From: JAPPHY01 sp034423135
GTDB taxonomy: Bacteria; Chloroflexota; Dehalococcoidia; Lucifugimonadales; UBA2985
Assembly: GCA_034423135.1 (NCBI GenBank)
Contig: DAOUJC010000004.1
Span: forward strand, 1 to 64,000
Direction: 5' to 3'
DNA length: 64,000 bases
Part shown: in pieces, positions 42,552-50,367 of the stretch
How the letters are laid out: every line of letters starts with the position of its first letter
How positions within the stretch are numbered: position 1 is the stretch's first letter
Notes under the pieces: model-generated
What the model was told of the DNA's origin: nothing
Databases searched by the model: none
Seen by the model: only the letters and a program-made list of their open reading frames with translations
Made by a program: the position numbers and the translations under genes

Positions 42552-44146
42552 TGACCGAGGAGTCCCTGGCAGACCTTGAGCGCACTGACCTGATCGCGCG
42601 TATCTGGGCCAGGGACCACACCGCGTGGAAGCCTGACCCAACTGAGATAGCCGACAGGCTGGGCTGGCTCGACGTGGCCCGCGACATGCGCGCGAACGTT
42701 CCTGACCTGTGCGCCTTCGCTGAAGAGGCGCGGAGCGAGGGCGTCCGGCATGTCGTGCTGCTCGGCATGGGCGGCAGCAGCCTTGGGCCGGAGGTGGTAC
42801 GCCAGACGTTCGGGAGCGCGCCAGGCTTCCCGGAGCTGATCGTGCTGGACTCCACCGTGCCGGGGGCCGTGCTGGCCGTCACGCGTGAGATCGATCCGGC
42901 AGCGACGCTCTTCTCCTTGTCGTCCAAGTCCGGCACCACCACGGAGCCGCTGGCGCTCTACGCACACTTCCGCGCCCTCATGGAGAGCGCGGTGGGGGCC
43001 GAGGACGTGGGACGCCGCTTCTTCGCCATCACGGACGCCGGCACTCCGCTCGAGGCCATGGCCCGCGAGCAAGGACTCCGGCGCGCGTTCCTGAACCCAT
43101 CTGACATCGGGGGCCGCTACTCCGTGCTCTCGTACTTCGGGCTGGCGCCCTCGGCGCTCACCGGCATGGACGTCGCAACACTGCTGGACAGGGCAGGGGA
43201 GATGATGGGAGCCTGCGCCGCGACCGTACCCGTGCGGCAGAACCCGGCCGCACTGCTTGGTGCCGCGATAGCCGGCCATGCGATGCAGGGACGGGACAAG
43301 CTGACGCTGATTGCGTCGCCCTCGATGGCGGCGTTCGGGCTGTGGGCGGAGCAGCTCATCGCGGAGAGCCTGGGCAAGGAGGGCAGGGGCACAGTCCCCG
43401 TGGCGGGCGAGCCGCTCCTGGATCCCGCCCACTACGGCGACGACCGGCTGTTCGTCCACCTGCGGCTTGAGGGCGACGACAATTCCGCCGAGGACGCTGC
43501 CATCGCCGCAATCGAGTCTACCGGCCGGCCGGTGGTGCGCCTGGAGCTGCGCGACCGGTACGATCTGGGCGCGGAGTTCTTCCGGTGGGAGCTGGCAACG
43601 GCCATCGCGGGCGCCGTCCTCGGCGTCCACCCGTTTGACCAGCCCAACGTGCAGCAGGCGAAGGACCAGACCGTGCTGGTGCTCGACGAAACCAGCCGCT
43701 TGGGCAGGCTGCCGGACGCGGAGGCCCCCGATTCGCTCGCCGACCTGCTGTCTACTGCCGGCCAGGCTGATTACCTCTCGATCATGGCCTACGTGCGCCA
43801 GACGCCGGAAACGGACAGCGCGCTGAACGCCCTGCGTCGGTGTGTCGCGGAGCGGTACGGCATAGCCACCACCCTCGGCTACGGCCCGCGCTACTTGCAC
43901 TCCACAGGGCAGGTGCACAAGGGCGGCCCGGACACCGGCCTCTATCTGCTGCTGACTGCAGAGCCCGCGGAGGACGTGCCGGTCCCGGGCGAGTCCTTCA
44001 GCTTTGGCACGCTGGCTGAGGCGCAGGCTCTCGGCGACCTGCGGGCGCTGCAGGCGCTGGGCAGGCGCGTGGCCAGGATTCGGCTGCCGTCCGCCGACGC
44101 GGCGAGCCTCGGCAAGTTGGCCGCGGAAGCGCTGGCGGGCGTCTAG
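42551..44146 (+). CDS. pgi: Glucose-6-phosphate isomerase
   Basis: 531 residues. VLLGMGGSSLGPEVVRQTFG and LFSLSSKSGTTTEPLALY (sugar-phosphate binding, SIS fold), then the catalytic region RYSVLSYFGLAPSALTG and STGQVHKGGPDTGLYL near the end. It matches the Pgi half of bifunctional Tal-Pgi proteins better than stand-alone E. coli Pgi. It interconverts glucose-6-phosphate and fructose-6-phosphate. Translation is coupled to tal by the overlap. Confidence 0.93.
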   Translation: MTEESLADLERTDLIARIWARDHTAWKPDPTEIADRLGWLDVARDMRANVPDLCAFAEEARSEGVRHVVLLGMGGSSLGPEVVRQTFGSAPGFPELIVLDSTVPGAVLAVTREIDPAATLFSLSSKSGTTTEPLALYAHFRALMESAVGAEDVGRRFFAITDAGTPLEAMAREQGLRRAFLNPSDIGGRYSVLSYFGLAPSALTGMDVATLLDRAGEMMGACAATVPVRQNPAALLGAAIAGHAMQGRDKLTLIASPSMAAFGLWAEQLIAESLGKEGRGTVPVAGEPLLDPAHYGDDRLFVHLRLEGDDNSAEDAAIAAIESTGRPVVRLELRDRYDLGAEFFRWELATAIAGAVLGVHPFDQPNVQQAKDQTVLVLDETSRLGRLPDAEAPDSLADLLSTAGQADYLSIMAYVRQTPETDSALNALRRCVAERYGIATTLGYGPRYLHSTGQVHKGGPDTGLYLLLTAEPAEDVPVPGESFSFGTLAEAQALGDLRALQALGRRVARIRLPSADAASLGKLAAEALAGV

Positions 44147-44194
44147 GGCGTAAGCCCGCCAGCCGGGCGCACACATCAAGGAAGGGAGCACGTC

Positions 44195-45103
44195 ATGGAG
44201 CTTGGCATGGTTGGTCTCGGTCGCATGGGCGGCAACATGACACTGCGCCTGCTGCGCGCCGGCCACCGCGTCGTCGTCTTCGATCCGCAGGCTGAGGCCG
44301 TGCGTGCGCTCAGCGACGAGGGCGCCGCGGGAGCAGGCTCGCTCGCGGAGCTGGTCGACAGCCTCGCGCAGCCCCGCGCCGTGTGGGTCATGGTGCCCGC
44401 GGGCGAGGCCACGGAGACCACGATCAATGCGCTGGCGGAGTGCATGTCCGCAGGCGACACCGTCATTGACGGCGGCAACTCCAACTACAAGGACAGCATG
44501 CGCCGCGCCGAGGCGCTGGCCTCTCTTGGCATCTCGTTCCTCGACGCAGGCACAAGCGGCGGCGTGTGGGGCTTGGCCGGGGGCTACAGCCTCATGGTCG
44601 GCGGTGATGAGGCGGCGTTCCAGAGGTTGGAGCCGGTCTTCCAGTCGCTTGCGCCCGGGCCTGACCGCGGCTACGGGCGAGTGGGGCCGGCAGGCGCCGG
44701 CCACTTTGTGAAGATGGTGCACAACGGGATCGAGTACGGCCTCATGCAGGCCTACGCGGAGGGCTTTGAGTTGATGAAGGCCAAGACCGGCTTCGAGCTT
44801 GACCTGGCGCAGGTGTCCCAGATCTGGCGGCACGGCAGCGTGGTGCGCTCGTGGCTGCTCGACCTCACGGCTGCCGCGCTTGAGGAGGACCCGGGGCTGG
44901 AGACGATCCAGGCCTACGTGGAGGACTCCGGCGAGGGTCGGTGGACGGTGCAGGAGGGCGTCGAGCTTAGCGTGCCGACGCCCGTCATCAGCCTGGCGCT
45001 GCAGGCGCGCTTCCGGTCCCGGCAGGCGCAGCCGTTCGGCGCGCGGCTGCTGGCTGCGATGCGCAACCAGTTCGGTGGGCACGCCGTGCGCAGGGCAGAG
45101 TAG
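44195..45103 (+). CDS. gnd: 6-phosphogluconate dehydrogenase (decarboxylating)
   Basis: 302 residues, the short Gnd type. The Rossmann start LGMVGLGRMGGNMTLRLLRAG, the GNSNYKDSMRRAEAL segment, the substrate loop DAGTSGGVWGLAGGYSLMVGG and the catalytic GHFVKMVHNGIEYGLMQAY (Lys and Asn) are present. It converts 6-phosphogluconate to ribulose-5-phosphate, CO2 and NAD(P)H, feeding RpiB. It lies 48 bases after pgi. No glucose-6-phosphate dehydrogenase gene is in the window. Confidence 0.95.
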   Translation: MELGMVGLGRMGGNMTLRLLRAGHRVVVFDPQAEAVRALSDEGAAGAGSLAELVDSLAQPRAVWVMVPAGEATETTINALAECMSAGDTVIDGGNSNYKDSMRRAEALASLGISFLDAGTSGGVWGLAGGYSLMVGGDEAAFQRLEPVFQSLAPGPDRGYGRVGPAGAGHFVKMVHNGIEYGLMQAYAEGFELMKAKTGFELDLAQVSQIWRHGSVVRSWLLDLTAAALEEDPGLETIQAYVEDSGEGRWTVQEGVELSVPTPVISLALQARFRSRQAQPFGARLLAAMRNQFGGHAVRRAE

Positions 45104-45151
45104 CGCCACTCGCCGCATCACCGCTACATCCGGTGCTTAGGAGGTCGCGCA

Positions 45152-45382
45152 ATGTGCCGAAGCATAAGGACTCTCAGGGGGCCGTCCGGGCCTGCGACCG
45201 AGGAGGACATTCGCGCGGCGTCGCTGCAGTTCGTGCGGAAGGTGTCGGGCTACCGAGCGCCATCGAAGGCGAACGAGGCGCCGTTTGAGGCGGCCGTCGA
45301 TGATGTGGCGCTTGCGGTCCGCAGGCTGCTTTCGTCACTCGCCGCGCCTCGTAGCCGCGCAGGCTCCGGCGTCGAGCAATGA
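45152..45382 (+). CDS. DUF2277 family protein
   Basis: 76 residues. MCRSIRTLRG, then ATEEDIRAASLQFVRKVSGYRAPSKANEAPFEAAVDDVA, matches the DUF2277 pattern including the N-terminal MCR(S/N)I. Function unknown. GGAGG precedes the start. Probably the last gene of the rpiB-tal-pgi-gnd unit, 48 bases after gnd. Confidence 0.85.
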   Translation: MCRSIRTLRGPSGPATEEDIRAASLQFVRKVSGYRAPSKANEAPFEAAVDDVALAVRRLLSSLAAPRSRAGSGVEQ

Positions 45383-45408
45383 CATAGCACAGCCCGGCGC
45401 GCTATAAT
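45379..45408 (+). promoter_or_regulatory. Promoter candidate for the SDR gene
   Basis: ATGACA (45379-45384), 18 bases, TATAAT (45403-45408). The -10 is exact and the -35 has one mismatch. The SDR start is about 110 bases beyond, leaving an untranslated leader with a CGGG/CCCG stem. Confidence 0.55.
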
Positions 45409-45517
45409 TCCTCCGCCGCGGTTGCTGCGGGGGTTATCTTTGCATCCGGGTTTGCACCCGCCGCGCTGCTTGAGTCGAAAACGCTTGAACCAACAACGCA
45501 ACAATGAGGAGTAGAGC

Positions 45518-46363
45518 ATGGGCAAGCTAGACGGAAAGGTAGTCATCGTTACCGGCGCCAGCAGGGGGATTGGCGAGTCCATCGCCAAGATGTTCGCTGC
45601 GGAGGGCGGCAAGGTTGTGTGCGCCGCTCGGACGCTGCGCGAGGGCGACCATCAGCTGGCAGGTTCGCTGGAGACGACGGTCGCGGCGATACGCGATGCC
45701 GGCGGCGAGGCAACGGCGGTCGCGTCCAACATCTCCGAGCCTGAGCAGTGCGAGGCGCTGGTCGAGGCAGCCCGCCAGACCTACGGCCCCGTGGACGTTC
45801 TGGTGAACAACGCCGCTCTCCTGTACGCGGTGGCCACCAAGGACTACCAGCTCAACCGCTGGATGCGCACGTGGGCGGTGAACGTACACGGCCCGTTCGT
45901 GCTCAGCCAGCTGGTGCTTAATGACATGATCGAGCGCGGCAGCGGCAGAATCGTCAACATCTCGTCCGGCGCGGCGACTGGCCCGGGTCGTGGCCCGTAC
46001 GACAGCCCCGGCGGCAGCTCGGTCTACGGCACGCAGAAGGCCGCCCTGGAGCGGCTCACGCAGGGTTTGGCGGCGGAGGTGTACCAGTACGGCGTGGGCG
46101 TGTCCGCCTTCTCGCCGTCGCAGTTCGTGCCTACGGTGGGCTCCATGTTCGCGCAGGGCCGGACGTCGGTTGACCCCGACACCACGGAGTCGCCGGAGAC
46201 AATGGCGATGGCCGCGCTGCTCCTGTCCACCGAGCCACTCGACAAGGTGGCCGGACGTGTCACTTACAGCCAGCAGATACTCAACGAGTTCGGCTGGATC
46301 ACGAACGCCAGGGGCACGGGCGTCGACCCGGAGAGGAAGGGCAGCGGCTTTAGCCAGATATAA
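45518..46363 (+). CDS. Short-chain dehydrogenase/reductase
   Basis: 281 residues. Cofactor motif VTGASRGIGESIAKMF, the NNAA motif (VLVNNAALLYA), the Ser of the NISSGAAT strand and the catalytic YGTQK. A classical SDR with an insert near residues 145-155 (GPGRGPYDSPGG) before the Tyr. The basic/Arg after the first strand (CAARTL) favours NADP. Substrate unknown. It has its own promoter candidate. Confidence 0.9.
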   Translation: MGKLDGKVVIVTGASRGIGESIAKMFAAEGGKVVCAARTLREGDHQLAGSLETTVAAIRDAGGEATAVASNISEPEQCEALVEAARQTYGPVDVLVNNAALLYAVATKDYQLNRWMRTWAVNVHGPFVLSQLVLNDMIERGSGRIVNISSGAATGPGRGPYDSPGGSSVYGTQKAALERLTQGLAAEVYQYGVGVSAFSPSQFVPTVGSMFAQGRTSVDPDTTESPETMAMAALLLSTEPLDKVAGRVTYSQQILNEFGWITNARGTGVDPERKGSGFSQI

Positions 46364-46389
46364 TGCGGCGGGACCCGCTGCGTCTCAAC

Positions 46390-46422
46390 CGCTCATTTCC
46401 TTCGACAGGCTCAGGATGAGCG
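46390..46422. repeat. Dispersed foldback repeat, core TTCGACAGGCTCA
   Basis: CGCTCAT and ATGAGCG (7-bp arms) enclose TTCCTTCGACAGGCTCAGG. Member of the family also at 10861 and 27089; it lies between the SDR and DUF3179 genes. Confidence 0.6.
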
Positions 46423-46499
46423 ATTAGGGTGCCGTCGTTTTGCGTCGCCGCCGAATCATTGCCAGCCGCGTCGCATCTAATACTGTACGAGTGCACCGC

Positions 46500-47720
46500 A
46501 TGAGACCATCCCTGCCCATAGCGACAATACTCGCAGCTGCATTGCTGGTCGCTGCCTCCTGTGCCTCCCCGGACGACACGCCTGCGGCAGAGATAACTCC
46601 CGCGCCCACGTCCACAGAGGTCGAGGCCATCGAGCCGACGGTCACGCAGCCGCCGACCTCCACCTCCGAGGCCGCGGTGACGCCCCTGCCGACATCCACG
46701 ACCGAACCGGCTGCCGGTTCGCCGGACGCCACGGAGGATTCGTCTGACTTCAGGCCGGGCCCGGAGGACATCGTCACGCTGCTCCCCTACGACGCGATCA
46801 AGGCCATCCTGGAGCCGCGCCTGGTCGACGTGGAGTGGGCAAACCAGCAGATGTACGACACGGAGCAGGTCATAGGCGTGTCCATCGGCGGCGAGCACCG
46901 CGCCTATCCCATCTACATGCTCAGCAGCCGCGAGATCGTGAACGATGTGGTGGGGGGTAAAGCTATCGCGGTCACGTGGTGACCGCTCTGCTACTCGAGC
47001 ATAGTTTATGCTCGCGAGATTGGTGACGAGACCTACACCTTCGGCGTGTCCGGCAAGCTGGTCAGGAACGCGCTGGTGATGTACGACCACCAGACCGATT
47101 CGCTGTGGAGTCACTTCACGGGCGACGCCATCTCCGGGGAGTTGGAGGGCACCAAGCTGGAGATCGTGCCGGCCCTGCACACCACCTGGCTGCGGTGGAA
47201 GGAGCTCCACCCGGACAGCCTGGTTCTGGACAAGCGGGGATTCTATCGCACCGACATCTACGAGTACTACTACGGGGACAGCGGCGCGGGCGTCATTGGC
47301 GAGGCCAACATCGACGACCGGCTGTACCTCAAGGAGTTCGTGGTCGGCCTGGTGCTGGACGGGCAGGCCAAGGCCTATCCGTTCGGCGACCTCAACGACA
47401 CGCCCGTGGTGAACGACACCTTCGGGGGACGAGAGCTTGTGGTCACGTTCGAGACCAGGGCCGCGACTGGCGGGGTCTTCAGCCGTGTGGTGGACGGGGA
47501 AACGCTCACGTTCCAGGAGACGGGCGAAGAGGTGACCGGCGGCCCGACCATGACCGACGACCAGACCGGCAGCGTATGGCTCATGCTCACCGGCGAGGCC
47601 ATCGAGGGCGAACTGGAGGGCGCCGCTCTGGAGCAGATACCGTCCAACTACTCGTTCTGGTTCTCGTGGAACGACTACTACCCGAACACTCTGCTCTACC
47701 CGGAGGACGGGCCGTACTGA
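46500..47720 (+). CDS. DUF3179 lipoprotein, probable selenoprotein (in-frame TGA = Sec161)
   Basis: 406 residues from ATG 46500 if TGA 46980-46982 is read as selenocysteine. The signal peptide ends in a lipobox (LVAASC), then a P/T linker. The DUF3179 domain has SIGGEHRAYPIYMLSSREIVNDVVGG, VTW-Sec-PLCYSSIVYA, FGVSGKLVRNALVMYDHQTDSLWS and the HTTW motif. In the family the residue at the TGA is the first Cys of VTxCPLC, so Sec replaces Cys in a CxxC pair (Sec161/Cys164). A second diverged half-repeat follows (GLVLDGQAKAYPFGDLNDTPVVNDTFGG) that lacks the pair. The open frame resumes without any shift and conservation is uninterrupted, which argues against decay. A SECIS-like hairpin follows the TGA. 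Probably an extracellular redox protein. ATG 46500 was chosen over a TTG at 46440 on signal-peptide grounds. Confidence 0.85.
46994..47018 (+). promoter_or_regulatory. SECIS-like hairpin of the DUF3179 gene
   Basis: CTCG-AGCATA pairs with TATGCT-(CG bulge)-CGAG around the loop GTT. The stem starts 11 bases after the TGA and the loop 21 bases after it, inside the range typical of bacterial SECIS elements (loop about 16-37 bases downstream). A G at the loop start and a bulged stem are known features of SelB-binding hairpins. Confidence 0.7.
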
Positions 47721-47775
47721 GAGGGGAAGGCGGCGCGCACGCTCCGCGGTAATCTGTCGATTGAGGTAGGTGGGG

Positions 47776-47850
47776 TGGAGCGGGTGATGGGGATCGAACC
47801 CACGACAACTTGCTTGGGAAGCAAGAGCTCTACCACTGAGCTACACCCGC
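47776..47850 (-). tRNA. tRNA-Gly (CCC), CCA encoded
   Basis: Minus strand: acceptor GCGGGTG/CACCCGC, D arm with AGCTCAGTGGTAGAGCT, anticodon stem CTTGC/GCAAG holding TTCCCAA (anticodon CCC), T arm GTGGGTTCGATCCCCAT, and CCA at 47776-47778. It lies between the DUF3179 and PH-like genes. Confidence 0.94.
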
Positions 47851-48032
47851 TCGTTTGGGTGTTCCGGCCGGATGCGGGCGCCGGCGATCCGGCGTGCCGC
47901 ACGCGGATATGCTAGCACATGGAGGATGTGGCGCGCCACCGTAACCGCCTTTGACGCGTGGACGGCTTGGCTGTAAAGTATGGTAGCCGCAGGAATACGC
48001 GCGACTCCCGCGCGGCGAAGTGGAATCGAAGC

Positions 48033-48479
48033 ATGAACATCAGAGGCAGGCTCAGATACGGCGAGACGGTGATCTCAGACCATCACCCGTACTACGCGAC
48101 CTCCCAGCGCATCATCCTCTACCAGGAGATTGAGGGCCGGGAGGAGCTGTACGAACTGCCCTACGCCCGCGTTACCTCCGTAGACGTGGTGAAGCTGCCA
48201 AGGCACAAGATGATGGTGGCGGGCACGCTGCTCATCGTGGGCGGCGCCATCATGTCGTCCTACGGATTCATCACGTCCATACCCGCGATACTGGCGGGTA
48301 TCGGCGCGCTCGTGTACGGCGGCATAGGGCGGGAGGCGTACTACCAGATCAACGCCAACGGCATGTCCAAGGAAGAGGCCGTCAAGTGGCGGCTGGTCTA
48401 CTGGGGCAGCGGCAGCTTCGTGCGCACCGTACAGACCGTTCTGGGCGAACGCAGCGGCGGCTTTCGCGACGAGTTCTAG
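48033..48479 (+). CDS. Two-TM membrane protein with PH-like N-terminus
   Basis: 148 residues from ATG 48033. The start (GETVISDHHPYYATSQRIILYQEI...YELPYARVTSVDVVKLPRH) resembles bacterial PH (bPH) domains with the TSQRIIL core. Two membrane segments follow (MMVAGTLLIVGGAIMSSYGFI and IPAILAGIGALVYGGI), then a polar tail. It overlaps the convergent ATPase gene by 4 bases. Function unknown. Confidence 0.65.
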   Translation: MNIRGRLRYGETVISDHHPYYATSQRIILYQEIEGREELYELPYARVTSVDVVKLPRHKMMVAGTLLIVGGAIMSSYGFITSIPAILAGIGALVYGGIGREAYYQINANGMSKEEAVKWRLVYWGSGSFVRTVQTVLGERSGGFRDEF

Positions 48480-49213
48480 CGCTCTGAGCCTTCCGCGTAC
48501 TCCCGCGCCATTTGGGCAACATCCTCCGGCGACCTGCGGCCGGACGACGTGAGTTCCTCCAGCATGGCCCTGCGACGCGCCACGTCCGCCTCCGCGCCGC
48601 GCAGGAACGCGGGAGGCTCCACCGGCGCGAAGCGGTCGTCCGCCTCCACCCACCTGAACAGCTGCCGGCCTTCGGGTCTGCCATCCCGCACGCGGTCGAT
48701 CTCGTGGACCTCGGTCACGCGCCGCCAGAATGTGTCGTCGTCTTCGCCGAATCGGACGATGTAGAGCATCAGGTCGATGCGCGAGGCGTCCTCGTCCGAG
48801 ACCTCGTTGCCCTCGCAGATGTCGGTGAAGGTCTCCTCAAGCCCGGGCGCGTGCATGGACGTGACCAGCGAGTATCCCGCCGTCATGGCGTCGAAGACGC
48901 GCCGCACCGGTTCGCCCCAGATGTAGCCCTGGACCGGCCCCCGGCTGAACTCCGGCACCACCAGGTAGCCGCCTGTTGCGGCCTCCTTAAGCTCCTCAAC
49001 CTGCGCCGGATCGCCGTACAACCGGTGCACCGGCACGTCCGGCGGCAGCAGCGAAAGGATCGCGTCGCTGGTTGTGGTCTTGCCCGCCAGCCGCGGTATC
49101 GCGACCACCACCATCGACAGCCTGGCGTCCATTGCCGCCCACAGAACGGCCGCCATGTGCGACGACATGGTACCGTTGCGAATCAGGTCTACTATGGTAA
49201 CGCTGTCAGGCAT
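48476..49213 (-). CDS. P-loop ATPase related to VirB11/CpaF secretion ATPases
   Basis: 245 residues. TIVDLIRNGTMSSHMAAVLWAAMDARLSMVVVAIPRLAGKTTTSDAIL has the layout of the VirB11/PilT Walker A region, but the loop is PRLAGKTT rather than GxxGxGKTT. A YLVVPEFSRGPVQGYIWGEPVRRVFDAM segment and SMHAPGLEET (Walker-B/His-box-like) follow. It is shorter than true secretion ATPases and no pilus genes are nearby. It is transcribed downstream of selD, 43 bases from it. Role unknown. Confidence 0.55.
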   Translation of the reverse strand: MPDSVTIVDLIRNGTMSSHMAAVLWAAMDARLSMVVVAIPRLAGKTTTSDAILSLLPPDVPVHRLYGDPAQVEELKEAATGGYLVVPEFSRGPVQGYIWGEPVRRVFDAMTAGYSLVTSMHAPGLEETFTDICEGNEVSDEDASRIDLMLYIVRFGEDDDTFWRRVTEVHEIDRVRDGRPEGRQLFRWVEADDRFAPVEPPAFLRGAEADVARRRAMLEELTSSGRRSPEDVAQMAREYAEGSER

Positions 49214-49256
49214 GGTTCAGTGCTCCATATCGAGGGAATATCGTCCGTAGAGCCGC

Positions 49257-50303
49257 CTATGGCAGCACCTCAATTGCGTGAGGCCCGCCCTCCGCGATCT
49301 CGCCGATGACGGCAGTCTCCTCAACGCCCCTGCGGTTAAGCGCGGCGGTCAGCTCGGAGAGCTTGGCGGGCGGTACGGACATGAGCAGGCCGCCGGAGGT
49401 CTGGGCGTCGCACAGGACCAGCTTCACCTCGTCGCTGAGCGATGCGTCCCATGCCGCCGCTGCGTCCACTGAGCTCAGATTGCGATGAGTGCCTCCCGGC
49501 GCAACGCCGCTGTCCACAAGCTCCCAAGTTCCATCGATCAGCGGCACCGCCGACGCCCGCACTCGCGCGGTCACGCCGGATGCCTCCGCCATCGACTTCA
49601 GATGCCCCAGCAGGCCGAAGCCGGTGACGTCCGTGCAGGCGTTGACGCCAACCTCCGTCATCGCCTCGGATGCGTCGCGGTTGAGGGCGCTCATCACCTC
49701 GATGGCCCTCTCTAGGACGGCCTTGTCCGCCACTCCCTGCTTGCCGGCCGTGGTGATGATGCCGGTGCCAAGCGGCTTGGTGAGCAGCAGCAGATCGCCG
49801 GTGCGGGCCGTGTCGTTGCCTACGTGCTGACCCGGCGTCACGGTGCCGGTCACCGCCATGCCGTACTTGGGCTCCTTGTCGTCCAGCGTGTGACCGCCCA
49901 CGATGAGCACGCCGGCCTCCGCGGCCTTGGCCGCGCCGCCCTTGAGGATCTCACCGAGGATGTCCATCGGCAGGTCGATGGGGAAGCAGACCAGGTTCAT
50001 CGCCAGGAGCGGCTTGCCGCCCATTGCGTACACATCGCTGAAGGCATTGGCCGCGGCGATTGCGCCGAAGTGCCACGGGTCGTCCACGATTGGCGGGAAG
50101 ATGTCCACCGTCTGCACGATGGCCAGATCGTCACGCAGGCGGTAGACCGCGGCGTCGTCGCGGGTGCCTATCCCCACCAGCAGGTTGGGGTCATCGAACG
50201 TTGGCAGCCGGCGCAGAACCTGCGCCAGGTCCTCTGGACTGAACTTGGATGCTCAACCGGCGCAGCTAGCGAGGCTGGTCAGCCGAATCTGCTCACCCTG
50301 CAA
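49257..50303 (-). CDS. selD: Selenophosphate synthase SelD, selenocysteine at position 17
   Basis: 348 residues from TTG 50303 (AGAAAGGA 8 bases upstream) if TGA 50255-50253 is read as Sec. The N-terminus reads LTSLASCAG-Sec-ASK, matching the (C/U)-x-x-K catalytic site. Counted from TTG, Sec is residue 17 and Lys is 20, the same numbers as in E. coli SelD. Downstream: DDAAVYRLRDDLAIVQTVDIFPP, NAFSDVYAMGGKPLLAMNL and the GGHTLDD motif. It makes selenophosphate from selenide and ATP, the selenium donor for Sec-tRNA. A start at GTG 50177 would wrongly drop the active site. Its own Sec makes it both source and user of the pathway. Confidence 0.92.
50214..50236 (-). promoter_or_regulatory. SECIS-like hairpin of selD
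   Basis: On the minus strand CAGA-(GG)-ACCTG pairs with CAGGT-TCTG around the loop GCG. The stem begins 16 bases after the TGA and the loop 27 bases after it. It has the same design as the DUF3179 hairpin: nine or ten pairs, a two-base bulge and a three-base loop starting with G. Confidence 0.7.
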
Positions 50304-50367
50304 GTGACGTGTCCTTTCTGCCGTAGTCCCTATGCGGGCAGTCAACATCATAGCACACGAGCCGCCT

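Noticed and set aside
42260..45121. A very long open frame on the minus strand (953 codons)
   Set aside because: It lies opposite tal, pgi and gnd, which have clear family motifs. Its composition is Arg/His-rich, as expected of an antisense shadow in G+C-rich DNA.
46980..46982. Reading the TGA in the DUF3179 gene as a nonsense mutation
   Set aside because: It hits exactly the conserved Cys codon. The reading frame and conservation continue for 246 residues beyond it. A hairpin sits at SECIS spacing, and selD is close by. A pseudogene would not be expected to show all of these.
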